From Acidobacteriota bacterium (GTDB lineage Bacteria; Pseudomonadota; Alphaproteobacteria; Caulobacterales; Hyphomonadaceae): a DNA stretch of 22,318 nt. The stretch lies in contig JADJRB010000007.1 in the NCBI GenBank assembly GCA_016712445.1, positions 1-22,318 of the forward strand, written 5' to 3'. The position numbers and the translations under genes are program-made. The notes under the pieces are model-generated. The model saw only the letters and a program-made list of their open reading frames with translations. It was not told the origin of the DNA and searched no databases. Of the stretch, positions 4,736 to 12,301 are shown one piece after another (the first letter of the stretch is position 1; each line of letters begins with the position of its first letter).

Positions 4736-4744
4736 CTGTCGGGC
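4733..4744. repeat. 12-nt direct repeat, copy 2 (TGTCTGTCGGGC)
   Basis: This is the second copy of the 12-mer at 4554-4565, same orientation. It begins inside the -10 region of the candidate late promoter. Confidence 0.35.
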
Positions 4745-4825
4745 GCCTGGGCGAACCTGGATGGGCGCGGGACAAATGGGCATCCGGGACTTGGTCCGAC
4801 CGGCGACGGCGACGGGCAAAGGGCG

Positions 4826-4861
4826 CCCCTATCCCTTGCATGGGGGGTAGGGGGGGCTTTT
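4826..4861 (+). terminator. G-rich hairpin with T-tract in the late leader
   Basis: CCCCTATCCC (4826-4835), loop TTGCAT, then GGGGGGTAGGGG with extra Gs, followed by CTTTTCC. The arms pair over about nine positions with a two-G bulge. It lies roughly 85-120 bases downstream of the predicted late start and before any late gene. It therefore looks like a leader terminator of the lambda tR' kind. Alternatively the G-runs could mark a DNA structure used in replication or packaging. Confidence 0.45.
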
Positions 4862-4940
4862 CCTCCCGCCTCGGGCTCCGGGCAACCAGTAGCGAGTGGG
4901 GAAACCTATCTCAAACAAAATAGGGAAAGCCGGTAGCCGG

Positions 4941-4961
4941 TTATCCACGGAGTTATCCACA
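4941..4961 (+). promoter_or_regulatory. Two tandem DnaA boxes
   Basis: TTATCCACG (4941-4949) and TTATCCACA (4953-4961) lie in the same orientation, 12 bases apart start to start. The second is identical to the highest-affinity E. coli DnaA box. They overlap the region just ahead of the rusA ribosome-binding site. Such pairs occur in replication origins and in DnaA-regulated promoters, so host DnaA may act here in replication or in control of the late operon. Confidence 0.55.
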
Positions 4962-4970
4962 GGTGAGCGC

Positions 4971-5378
4971 GTGAAACTGATTCTGCCTTGGCCGCCCTCC
5001 GCGAACACCTACTGGCGCCACATCGCCATGCACGGCAGGCCGAGGACGTTGCTGTCGAAGGCAGGCCGGGAATATCGCTCACGCGTGCAGGAGCGAGTCC
5101 TACAGCAAGCGCCCGGGCACCCCATGATCATGGGGCCGGTGCACGTTTCGATTGACGCGTGGCTGCCGGACCAGCGCCGGCGGGACGCTGACAATCTCCT
5201 GAAGGCCACGCTCGACGCGCTGCAGTCAGCCGGCATCTACGGAGACGACAGTCAGATTTCCCGCCTGCTGGTATCGAAAGCCTACGACGCGGCCCGCGCC
5301 GGCGAGCTGCACGTAAGCATTGCGGAAGCGCCGAAGGCGGTCGATTACCGTCAGGCGCTGGGGGACGACCCCGCATGA
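4971..5378 (+). CDS. rusA: RusA-family Holliday junction resolvase
   Basis: I chose the GTG at 4971 because AGGTGAG precedes it and the product then begins MKLILPWPPSANTYWRH, the normal RusA start. A longer frame from 4896 would run through the DnaA boxes. At 135 residues it is close to the family's usual size. The catalytic region reads PDQRRRDADNLLKATLDAL with Asp72 and Asp74, followed by GIYGDDSQI with Asp92/93. These correspond to the Asp triad that binds magnesium in E. coli RusA. The enzyme cuts four-way junctions formed during phage recombination and clears branches before packaging. It is the first late-operon gene, and its stop overlaps the next ATG (ATGA). Confidence 0.93.
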   Translation: MKLILPWPPSANTYWRHIAMHGRPRTLLSKAGREYRSRVQERVLQQAPGHPMIMGPVHVSIDAWLPDQRRRDADNLLKATLDALQSAGIYGDDSQISRLLVSKAYDAARAGELHVSIAEAPKAVDYRQALGDDPA

Positions 5379-5692
5379 TGTCGATGTCATCGGACGGCGT
5401 GAAAGAGGCGGTCACCTGGCTGCCATTTGTGGGCCTGACGCAGCGCGCGCGGAGTGACGGGACGATGTTGAGCCATCCATTGACGGTACGTCTCGCGGAG
5501 GCGGCGATTATTGGGGCCATCGTCCTGTATGGGACGGTGCAGCAAGTGGAGCAGCGGATGCGCCACCTCGAAACGAAAATCAGCGAGCTGCAGGAGGACA
5601 CGAAGGAGATTCGGCAGCAGCTACGGCTTGCCGAGCAGGAGCTGTGGCGGCGCAACGGCCTGGACAGAATGCACCTAGCGAGGATGCCCTGA
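5375..5692 (+). CDS. Single-TM coiled-coil membrane protein, lysis-associated candidate (105 aa)
   Basis: The ATG at 5375 overlaps the RusA stop. A soluble N-terminal 35 residues is followed by one hydrophobic segment (about 37-55, LTVRLAEAAIIGAIVLYGTV). A strongly charged helix then follows (about 57-95, including HLETKISELQEDTKEIRQQL) that should form a coiled coil. One membrane span plus a coil, next to another small membrane protein and the terminase genes, suggests a holin, antiholin or inner-membrane spanin component. No diagnostic motif separates these. A second ATG at 5465 (residue 31), with GGAG upstream, would give a 75-residue form starting MLSHPLTVRL, so a dual-start arrangement is possible. 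Confidence 0.55.
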   Translation: MMSMSSDGVKEAVTWLPFVGLTQRARSDGTMLSHPLTVRLAEAAIIGAIVLYGTVQQVEQRMRHLETKISELQEDTKEIRQQLRLAEQELWRRNGLDRMHLARMP

Positions 5693-5907
5693 TGTATGAC
5701 AAAGCCTGGATTACGAACGTCTCCGCCGTGCTGACGATGCTGGCCAGCGTGGCCGGTGCCGCGAGCGGCCAGATTGGCTACGAGGAAGCCACCGCCGGTT
5801 TCCTGGGCGGTGGCGCCATTCTCGGCCTGGGCCGCAAGCTCGAAGCCATCCGCCTGGCGGCGGTCATCGCCGGCCAGGTGGCCGCGGCGAACAAGCCGAA
5901 AGAGTAA
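5692..5907 (+). CDS. Small membrane protein, putative holin (71 aa)
   Basis: The ATG at 5692 overlaps the preceding stop as TGATG. The product starts MYDKAWITNVSAVLTMLASV. Hydrophobic, Ala/Gly-rich segments at about 8-24 and 31-45 are separated by a short polar turn containing QIGYEEA. A basic, Ala-rich tail ends in NKPKE. Size, hydrophobicity and position between the coiled-coil membrane protein and terminase fit a small holin. No endolysin gene follows, which weakens the case. It could also be a superinfection-exclusion or scaffold-like membrane protein. Confidence 0.5.
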   Translation: MYDKAWITNVSAVLTMLASVAGAASGQIGYEEATAGFLGGGAILGLGRKLEAIRLAAVIAGQVAAANKPKE

Positions 5908-5911
5908 CGCC

Positions 5912-6133
5912 GTGGACTGGCGGCGCCTGACCCGTAACCGCTGGTCGGCGCCCGGCTTCGAGATTCACGCGGCTGTCGTGCGAGGGAAGGCGCATTACCG
6001 CAGCGTGCAGATGGGCGAGCGGCGGACGTATCTCGGCATCGCGGATGCGTGGCATACGTCGGCCGCGAAGGCGCGGGAATGGTGCGACGCGAAACAACGG
6101 GATGCGGGGATAAACAATGGCCGGCCGGCGTAA
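5912..6133 (+). CDS. Hypothetical protein (73 aa)
   Basis: I chose the GTG at 5912; a longer in-frame start at 5756 would only overlap the membrane protein in another frame. The product starts MDWRRLTRNRWSAPGFEIHA, has a beta-like centre (HYRSVQMGERRTYLGIADAW) and ends in a helix around SAAKAREWCDAKQRDAG. It is basic and probably a small soluble alpha/beta protein. I do not recognise a family. Its stop lies 17 bases inside the terminase small-subunit gene, so it is translated together with the packaging genes. Confidence 0.5.
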   Translation: MDWRRLTRNRWSAPGFEIHAAVVRGKAHYRSVQMGERRTYLGIADAWHTSAAKAREWCDAKQRDAGINNGRPA

Positions 6134-6440
6134 GGGCAGCGTTGGGGGCAAGCATATTGTGCCGCTCATCCGCGGCAGCTTCCTGCAGGCGATCGAGCAG
6201 CTCAAGGCGGCGGGTACTATCTCGGGCATGGCGGACATCTGGCAGGAGATCATCGCCGACGACCCCGCGCGCGCCCTCGAGCTGCTGGCTCGGTACGTGC
6301 CGCGGGAAATGCTCATCGAGCTCGACGACGCGCGCCCGTTCGCATTCTCCGCCCGCCCGCTGACCGCCGAGGAGTGGCAGCGCGCGCACCGCCCGGCAAT
6401 CGAACATGAAGCCGAGCCCGCAGGCGCCGCCACGCACTGA
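6117..6440 (+). CDS. Putative terminase small subunit (107 aa)
   Basis: The ATG at 6117 lies inside the end of the 73-residue gene. The product begins MAGRRKGSVGGKHIVPLIRG, a start shared by small phage proteins encoded directly before terminase large subunits in many podoviruses. The middle reads TISGMADIWQEIIADDPARA and LELLARYVPREM, consistent with helical DNA recognition. The C-terminal 40 residues are low complexity. The assignment as terminase small subunit (recognition of the packaging start site) rests on position, size and the basic GGKHIVP family signature, not on a clear HTH match. It overlaps terL by 35 bases. Confidence 0.6.
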   Translation: MAGRRKGSVGGKHIVPLIRGSFLQAIEQLKAAGTISGMADIWQEIIADDPARALELLARYVPREMLIELDDARPFAFSARPLTAEEWQRAHRPAIEHEAEPAGAATH

Positions 6441-7899
6441 GCCACCGGCGGATCAGATCCGCTGGCGCCCGCAGCCCGGGCCGCAGGCCGCGCTTGTCTC
6501 CTGTCCCGTCCCTGAAATCCTGTACGGAGGCGCCCGCGGCGGCGGCAAGACCGATGGCGTGCTCGGCCGTATCGGGCTGCGCGCCGGCACCTACGGCCAG
6601 CACTACAATGCCGTCGTGTTCCGCCGCGAAATGCCGCAGGCCGACGACATGCTCGAGCGCGCACGCGAGCTATTCGGCGGCGTGGCGTCGTTCAAGGAGC
6701 AAGACAGCTCGTTTCGCTTCTCCAACGGCGCCCGGCTTCGCTTCCGCCCGCTTCAGCGCGTGGCGGATGCGGAGAAGTACCAGGGCCAGAACCTGACGGA
6801 GTGCTACGTCGAGGAAGCGGGCAACTTCCCGGACGACGCGCCCATCATGCGCCTGTTCGGCGCGCTGCGCTCCGTGCATGGCATCCCTACGGCGCTCGTG
6901 ATGACCGCCAACCCTGGCGGGCCCGGGCAACATTGGCTCGCGGAGCGCTACCGCATCCTCGAACACCCGGACGGCTTTCGCGTGTTCCGGCAGCGGCTAC
7001 CGGGCGGGCACGTCGCAGAGCGGGTGTTCATCCCGGCGCGGGTGTCGGACAACCGGCTGCTGCTGGCATCAGATCCGACCTACGTCGCGCGCCTGCATCT
7101 CGTCGGCTCCCGCGAACTGGTGCGCGCCTGGCTGGACGGCGACTGGTCGGCGGTGGCGGGGGCGTTCTTCGACTGCTGGGAGCCGTGGCGGCACATCGTG
7201 CGGCCGTTCGAGCTCCCGGACGACTGGCTGCGCTTCCGCTCGATGGATTGGGGCTCGGCCAAGCCCGCCTCGGTCGGCTGGTGGGCCGTGGCCGGCGACG
7301 ACACCCGGCACCCGGTCAGCGGGCAGGTGTTGCCGCGGGGCTGCCTCATCCGCTACCGCGAGCTGTACGTCGCGGAGTCGCCCAACGTCGGGCGCAAGTG
7401 GACGGCAGAGCGCGTGGCGGGCGAGGTCGCGCGGCTGTCGGGGGGCGAGCGGATTGCCTACACGGTGGCAGACCCCGCCATGTTCGCTCAGGACGGCGGG
7501 CCCAGCCTCGCGGAGCGCTTCGGCGCCGCTGGCGTGCATCTCCGTCCGGCTGATAACAAGCGCGTAGCCTCGCGGGGTGCGCTGGGCGGCTGGGACCTGA
7601 TGCGGCAGCGCATGGTAGGCGACGGCGACGGCCGTCCGATGGTCGTGTGCTTCAGCACGTGCGCGGCCTCAATCAGGACCATTCCCGCGCTGCAGCACGA
7701 CGACACGCGGCCGGAGGACTTGGATACGGACAGCGAGGACCACGCGGCGGACGAGTGGCGGTATGCGTGCGCCTCGCGGCCCTGGGTGCGGCAGGCTCGG
7801 CGTCCGCCTGATCCGTTGCAGGAGATGCTGAAAACCCGCAGCATGCGCGAAATGCTAGGCGATATTGCCGCGCCGGAGCGCGGGAGGGAGCGGATTTAA
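6406..7899 (+). CDS. terL: Terminase large subunit
   Basis: This is the ATPase-nuclease that powers and cuts DNA during packaging into the prohead (497 residues). In order: Walker A YGGARGGGKT (40-49), then FRRE (72-75), which may form the adenine/arginine part of the ATPase. Walker B is TECYVEEAG (131-139) with the catalytic Glu, and motif III is MTANPGGPG (166-174). The RNase H-like nuclease follows with RSMDWGSAKPASVGWW (Asp281), YTVADPAMF (Asp356) and SEDHAADEWRYA (Asp449). All key residues are present and the length is normal. It overlaps the small subunit by 35 bases. Its TAA forms TAATG with the next gene, which is an unusual large insertion before portal. Confidence 0.95.
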   Translation: MKPSPQAPPRTEPPADQIRWRPQPGPQAALVSCPVPEILYGGARGGGKTDGVLGRIGLRAGTYGQHYNAVVFRREMPQADDMLERARELFGGVASFKEQDSSFRFSNGARLRFRPLQRVADAEKYQGQNLTECYVEEAGNFPDDAPIMRLFGALRSVHGIPTALVMTANPGGPGQHWLAERYRILEHPDGFRVFRQRLPGGHVAERVFIPARVSDNRLLLASDPTYVARLHLVGSRELVRAWLDGDWSAVAGAFFDCWEPWRHIVRPFELPDDWLRFRSMDWGSAKPASVGWWAVAGDDTRHPVSGQVLPRGCLIRYRELYVAESPNVGRKWTAERVAGEVARLSGGERIAYTVADPAMFAQDGGPSLAERFGAAGVHLRPADNKRVASRGALGGWDLMRQRMVGDGDGRPMVVCFSTCAASIRTIPALQHDDTRPEDLDTDSEDHAADEWRYACASRPWVRQARRPPDPLQEMLKTRSMREMLGDIAAPERGRERI

Positions 7900-10322
7900 T
7901 GGCAAGTGTTACGAATGATGGCGCTGTGTTGGTGACAGCGATTGGATCCGCTGGCGTGCCACCGAACGCCCCGCGTCAATCTGGCATTGCGCGAACAAAT
8001 GAGGGGGCGATGTATGTTGCCCCGGTCGGGGGAATGACTGGGGTCGAGGCACGACGACCGGTGCTGATGGTCGGCGGCGATCATCCGTATCAGCAATACT
8101 GGGGCACGGACGGCACGGACGGGCTTGCCGCGATGTGCCTCGACAGAGGAATTCCGTTCTACATCGCGATCAACACTGATGACGTTAACGCCCCAGGCCA
8201 ACCCGACATGATGACCTGGGCGCAGTGCGCCGCGCTCCAGTCGCGCGGCGTAGAGTTTGTCAATCACGGCGCGTGGCACTTGGACAAGTGGAATCGCGCA
8301 AACACCGGGATCCGCATCGAGTACATCGGTACCAACGCGAGCGCCACGGTCCAGATCACTACCACGCAGGTGGTCGCCACATCTGCTGCCCCAAGCTCTG
8401 ACTCCGTGACGGTCACGCTGTCGACGGATGACACGCTCGCGAAGGTTAAAACGGCGCTCGAACTTAACGGCAAGTGGCGCGTCACGCTTGACGTCATCCT
8501 TACAGGCAGCGAGGCCAGCACGAATCTTTTTGCAATGAACGCAGCGCGCAACATCCTGGCGGATACTGACAACGAGTACTTTTGCGCGGGCGGCGGGATC
8601 GAGATTCGGCAAACGACGCGCACCTATCAACACGCGTGGGTTAGACGCACCTCGGGCGGCAGCTTCACGATATTCGCGGATGGCGTTACGAAATACAACC
8701 TTTCGCTTGGCACTAACTCGATCGATACGCTGGTCGCCGCCGTTGAAGCGCTGACAGACTTCGACTGCCGCAAGTGCGACAACGGGCGCACGGAAGCGGC
8801 ATCCAAGCCGTCATATTTGATCGGCGACGAGCTTGCTACGAACCTGCGGACTCTGACCTACCTTGATCTGACCACGAGGCCCGCGGTGCTCGATGCCGGC
8901 CTGCCGAACTGGTACATCATAGACCGCCAAATGCAGAAAGCCGTCGAAACGGCCGCAGCGAACGGCATTACGCTGCGGCACTTTGCCCAATCCGGCAGTA
9001 ATTTCCATTCTTGGCACACCAACCACAAACACGCCGGGCTGTATCGGGGAAATCCGCTGTACAGAGAAACCACGCCGCCAATAATGGCGCGCGCCGACGT
9101 AAAAAACTTTGTGACGCACCGGGCGCTAACGAACACGGGAAGCGCGCCGACTTACGAGGGAGCGAACGTTTTGGCGTTGATCCGCGCACTTTGCGGGGAC
9201 CAGCAGGCTCACACGCAGGAGCCGTGGTTATTTTGTGCGCTGATGCATAAATTGCAGGACAACGGCACGACAGGTTACGTGCTGACGACGACCAATCCCG
9301 CGTATTACGATCAGATCGACTCTGATTGGCTTGCCGCGCTGGATTTGATCCGTGAAAAAGTAGCGGCAAATCTGTTGCGGGTGATGACGTGCGATCAAGT
9401 CTATTCGCTGGACCGCTCCCCGCGGCCTAACAATCTATTCTTTAATCCCGGCCTCGAAAACGCGGGCGATTCATTCAAGCCGGCGACAGGGGCGCAGGAT
9501 GGCGGTTTTTGGGTGCCGGGGTGGCTGATAGTTCGAGCGTCCACGATGTCCACGTTAGCGATAAGCGACGGGGTACTGTCGTGCGTGAACAGCTCCAGCA
9601 CGGCCACGGAACTCATGAGCCAGGAAATCGAACTGGAGCCCGGGAAAACTTACGAATTCACGGCGCAGTTAAACGTGTCTGCATGGACGACGGGCAACGG
9701 AATTCAATGGTCGTTCCAGTCTATGCGCGGGCGAGTGCAAGGGCTGACGGTCCCGGGCACGAATTTCAAGATCACAGGCGCGCAGATTAACCAGTCTGGT
9801 GAGGTCACAATGCGGGTGACGGTCCCGAAGCCGCCGAACTTCGTCCCGCCGCAGGTCATCAGTGATGTTGCGCAAACGTGGAATTTATCGACAAACCACA
9901 GTATTCAGATCAACATTCTTAGCCAGGGGGCGATCGACAACCTGAATTGTTCGACGGGCGCTGCGTCGGCGTCGGCGGTTACTGCGAAGGAGGTCGCGGC
10001 CGCGATCAATGCGGCCATCGCGGCAAATGCAACCTACGCGGCCCTTCCGGAGTACCACACTGTTGCCCGCGCAGAAGCGGGGCGCGTGGTGCTGACAGCG
10101 CCATACGTGGGGACGGACCAGGGATCGGCGCTGTCAGTCTCGGCGGCGAGCAGCAATAGCGCGACAGCGACGATATTTGGCAACGCGACCTGCGAAGGGC
10201 GCGCGCAATTGATGGCGCCTGGCACGGCAGATCGATTTGTCGCGCGGCTGGCGCTTCGGTCGTCTATGCAGGCCTCATTCACGATCACGCGCCCGACGTG
10301 CCGCGCGGCCGAATTCGGATGA
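7899..10322 (+). CDS. Large multidomain protein with polysaccharide-deacetylase-like and carbohydrate-binding-like regions (807 aa)
   Basis: ATG at 7899 in TAATG with terL, after GGGAGGGAG. Residues 53-128 resemble the first part of a NodB/CE4 polysaccharide deacetylase: PVLMVGGDHPY (54-64), GIPFYIAINTDD (84-95), then VNHGAWH with His123/His127 in an H-x3-H arrangement. A region from about 305 to 505 completes the pattern, with ITLRHFAQSG (357-366) and PWLFCALMHKLQD (442-454, His450). An inserted block (about 136-300) is beta-rich. NLFFNPGLE (512-520) opens a part like a carbohydrate-binding module, and a last beta-rich module covers about 655-765. GC is lower than the neighbours: hand counts give 50% (8521-8580) and 52% (9841-9900), against 67% in portal (10501-10560). 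It is likely a virion-associated enzyme modifying host surface polysaccharide. The catalytic assignment is inference. Confidence 0.6.
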   Translation: MASVTNDGAVLVTAIGSAGVPPNAPRQSGIARTNEGAMYVAPVGGMTGVEARRPVLMVGGDHPYQQYWGTDGTDGLAAMCLDRGIPFYIAINTDDVNAPGQPDMMTWAQCAALQSRGVEFVNHGAWHLDKWNRANTGIRIEYIGTNASATVQITTTQVVATSAAPSSDSVTVTLSTDDTLAKVKTALELNGKWRVTLDVILTGSEASTNLFAMNAARNILADTDNEYFCAGGGIEIRQTTRTYQHAWVRRTSGGSFTIFADGVTKYNLSLGTNSIDTLVAAVEALTDFDCRKCDNGRTEAASKPSYLIGDELATNLRTLTYLDLTTRPAVLDAGLPNWYIIDRQMQKAVETAAANGITLRHFAQSGSNFHSWHTNHKHAGLYRGNPLYRETTPPIMARADVKNFVTHRALTNTGSAPTYEGANVLALIRALCGDQQAHTQEPWLFCALMHKLQDNGTTGYVLTTTNPAYYDQIDSDWLAALDLIREKVAANLLRVMTCDQVYSLDRSPRPNNLFFNPGLENAGDSFKPATGAQDGGFWVPGWLIVRASTMSTLAISDGVLSCVNSSSTATELMSQEIELEPGKTYEFTAQLNVSAWTTGNGIQWSFQSMRGRVQGLTVPGTNFKITGAQINQSGEVTMRVTVPKPPNFVPPQVISDVAQTWNLSTNHSIQINILSQGAIDNLNCSTGAASASAVTAKEVAAAINAAIAANATYAALPEYHTVARAEAGRVVLTAPYVGTDQGSALSVSAASSNSATATIFGNATCEGRAQLMAPGTADRFVARLALRSSMQASFTITRPTCRAAEFG

Positions 10323-12301
10323 CCGTAGAGCGCGTCCAGGATTTCGGCGCCGGCAAGGCCGGCACGGTCGCCCGCTGGCTGGAGGAAATCCGGCTTTCAC
10401 AGGTATGGCTGGACGACTGGCACGAAGCGGCGCGCAAGATCATCGAGCGCTATTGCGACGAGACCAGCCCGAGCCGGGGCAGCGGGTTCAACGTGCTGTG
10501 GCCGAACACCGAAATTCTGCGCGCCAGCATGTACGCGAACCGCCCGAAGCCGGACGTGCGGCGGCGCGGCAACAAGGCCGACCCGGTGGGCCGCATGGCG
10601 GCGCAAGTCATCGAGCGCGGGCTGGAATTCGCATGGGACTCGCAAGACCCGGCCGCCGATGGCCAGGTAGACGCGATGCTGACCGACCATCTGCTGACCG
10701 GAGTCGGATGCCTGCGCGTGCGCTACGTGCCGACGTTCGTCCGTCGGCGGGAGCCCGTCATGCGCCAGGAGGGCGACGACGGGGAGGCGCTGTATTTCGG
10801 CCCGATGCTGGACGAAATCGACGCGGACAGCGTGCAGCGCGACCCGGACACGGGGGACGAGTGGACCGACGTCGAGGAATTGCACTTCGAGCGCGCCAAC
10901 GTCGAGCACGTTTACTACAAGGATCTGCTCTGGTCGCCGGCCCGCGCGTGGCGGGACGTCCGCTGGGTAGCGTTCCGGCATGAGTTCACGCACGACGACC
11001 TCGTCGAGGCATTCGGCCCGGCCAAGGCGGCGAAATGCGCGCTGACGATTGCAGGGCGCCACGAGGCGCAGCGCGCGGAGCTGCCCAGCATCTTCAAGGC
11101 GGCTCTGGTCTGGGAAATCTGGGACAAGGCGACGCGCAAGATCCTGTTCGTGTCGCCCGGCTGCATCGAAACGCCGCTGGCGGAGTTCGACGACGAATAC
11201 AACCTGCGCGGGTTCTTCCCGACGCCCGGCCTGTTCCGCAGCGTGCAGCGCACCGATTCGACGATGCCGGTGCCTGAATACACGCTCTATCAGGACCAGG
11301 CCGCCGAGCTGGATGACCTGACGGCGCGCATTACGGACCTGTCGGAGCAGATCCGCGTGGCCGGGTTCTACGACTCGTCGCTCGAGAATATCCCGGACGT
11401 CATGCGGGCGAAGAACAAGCTGATCCCCATCGACAACTGGCAGCAACTGGTGGAGCGCGGCGGCATTGACGGGGCGATTTCGTGGATCCCCATCGAGCAG
11501 GCCGTGGCAGCGCTGCAGGTGCTGTACCAGCAGCGGGACGTATGCCTGCAGACCATCTATCAGATCATCGGCCTGTCGGACATCGCTCGCGGCGGCAGCG
11601 ACCCGCGCGAGACGGCGACGGCGCAGCAGCTCAAGGGCCAGTTCGGCAGCCTGCGGCTACAGCCTCGGCAGAGGGCGCTGCAGGCGTACCTGCGCGACGT
11701 CATGCGGCTACAGGCGGAGCTGATCGCGGAGAAATTCGAGCCGACGACGCTGATCCAGATGACCGGCATCATGCTCGATGACCAGGCCATGCTGCTCCTG
11801 CGCGCCGACGCCCTGCGCCGCTTCGCCGTGGACATCGAGACGGACAGCACGATCGCAATCGACGACCAGGCCGCGAAACAGCAGGCCATCGAGTTTTTCG
11901 GCGCCCTCGCCGGCTTCGCGCAGTCCGCCGCGACGCTCGCGGAGGCGGGCCTTATCACCGGCGACGCAGTGCGCAAGATGATGCTGACCGGCGCCAAGGC
12001 GTTCAAGCTCGGCCGGGAGCTCGAGGACGAGCTCGAAAAGCCCGGCCAGCCCGCACCGCAGCAGGGTGAGGCAGACAGCCAGGCCAAGGCAGCCGCCGTG
12101 CAGGCGAAGGCGCAGGTGGACATGGCCAACGCCGAAACGAAGCGCATGGAAGTCATGCGCAAGGCGGAAACCGAGCGCGAAAAGCTTGCACTGCAGGCCG
12201 CGGAAGTAGCATTGTCCGCGCGCGAGTCAGACCTGCAGCGATTGCTGGCGGTCCTACAGGCAGTGCAGAGCAGCAGGCAGGGGGCGGAAGGTGCGGCGTA
12301 G
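10319..12301 (+). CDS. Portal protein
   Basis: I chose the ATG at 10319 (ATGA overlap with the preceding stop) over an in-frame ATG at 10298. The 660-residue product has the size and look of P22/BPP-1-type portals: an N-terminal helical part (ARWLEEIRLSQVWLDDWHEA), then NVLWPNTEILRASMYANRPK, then the DHLLTGVGCLRVRYVP wing/stem entry. The clip/crown parts include PTPGLFRSVQRTDSTMPVPE and LYQDQAAELDDLTARITDLS. A characteristic late segment is GLSDIARGGSDPRETATAQQ. The C-terminal 75 residues form a long Ala/Glu/Lys coiled coil, comparable to the P22 barrel. The portal forms the dodecameric DNA channel at one capsid vertex, where terminase and tail dock. Confidence 0.9.
   Translation: MTVERVQDFGAGKAGTVARWLEEIRLSQVWLDDWHEAARKIIERYCDETSPSRGSGFNVLWPNTEILRASMYANRPKPDVRRRGNKADPVGRMAAQVIERGLEFAWDSQDPAADGQVDAMLTDHLLTGVGCLRVRYVPTFVRRREPVMRQEGDDGEALYFGPMLDEIDADSVQRDPDTGDEWTDVEELHFERANVEHVYYKDLLWSPARAWRDVRWVAFRHEFTHDDLVEAFGPAKAAKCALTIAGRHEAQRAELPSIFKAALVWEIWDKATRKILFVSPGCIETPLAEFDDEYNLRGFFPTPGLFRSVQRTDSTMPVPEYTLYQDQAAELDDLTARITDLSEQIRVAGFYDSSLENIPDVMRAKNKLIPIDNWQQLVERGGIDGAISWIPIEQAVAALQVLYQQRDVCLQTIYQIIGLSDIARGGSDPRETATAQQLKGQFGSLRLQPRQRALQAYLRDVMRLQAELIAEKFEPTTLIQMTGIMLDDQAMLLLRADALRRFAVDIETDSTIAIDDQAAKQQAIEFFGALAGFAQSAATLAEAGLITGDAVRKMMLTGAKAFKLGRELEDELEKPGQPAPQQGEADSQAKAAAVQAKAQVDMANAETKRMEVMRKAETEREKLALQAAEVALSARESDLQRLLAVLQAVQSSRQGAEGAA

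Larger units (their letters stand above)
4543..4970. other. Gene-free early/late control region
   Basis: This stretch holds no credible gene. Open frames crossing it (for example 4614-4841 minus and 4666-4923 plus) are Arg-rich, lack ribosome-binding sites and overlap promoter-like elements. In order it contains the early leader, the early promoter, a 10-base inverted repeat enclosing a terminator hairpin, a late-promoter candidate, a G-rich hairpin followed by a T-tract, and two tandem DnaA boxes ahead of rusA. A packaging (pac or cos) site near the terminase genes could also lie here, but I cannot identify one. Confidence 0.6.

Noticed and set aside
4614..4841. Frames across the control region on both strands (also 4666-4923 plus)
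   Set aside because: Low-complexity Arg/Gly/Ser products, no ribosome-binding sites, and they cross promoters and hairpins.
10397..11446. 349-codon minus-strand frame antisense to portal
   Set aside because: Same cause: high-GC antisense openness without coding signals.
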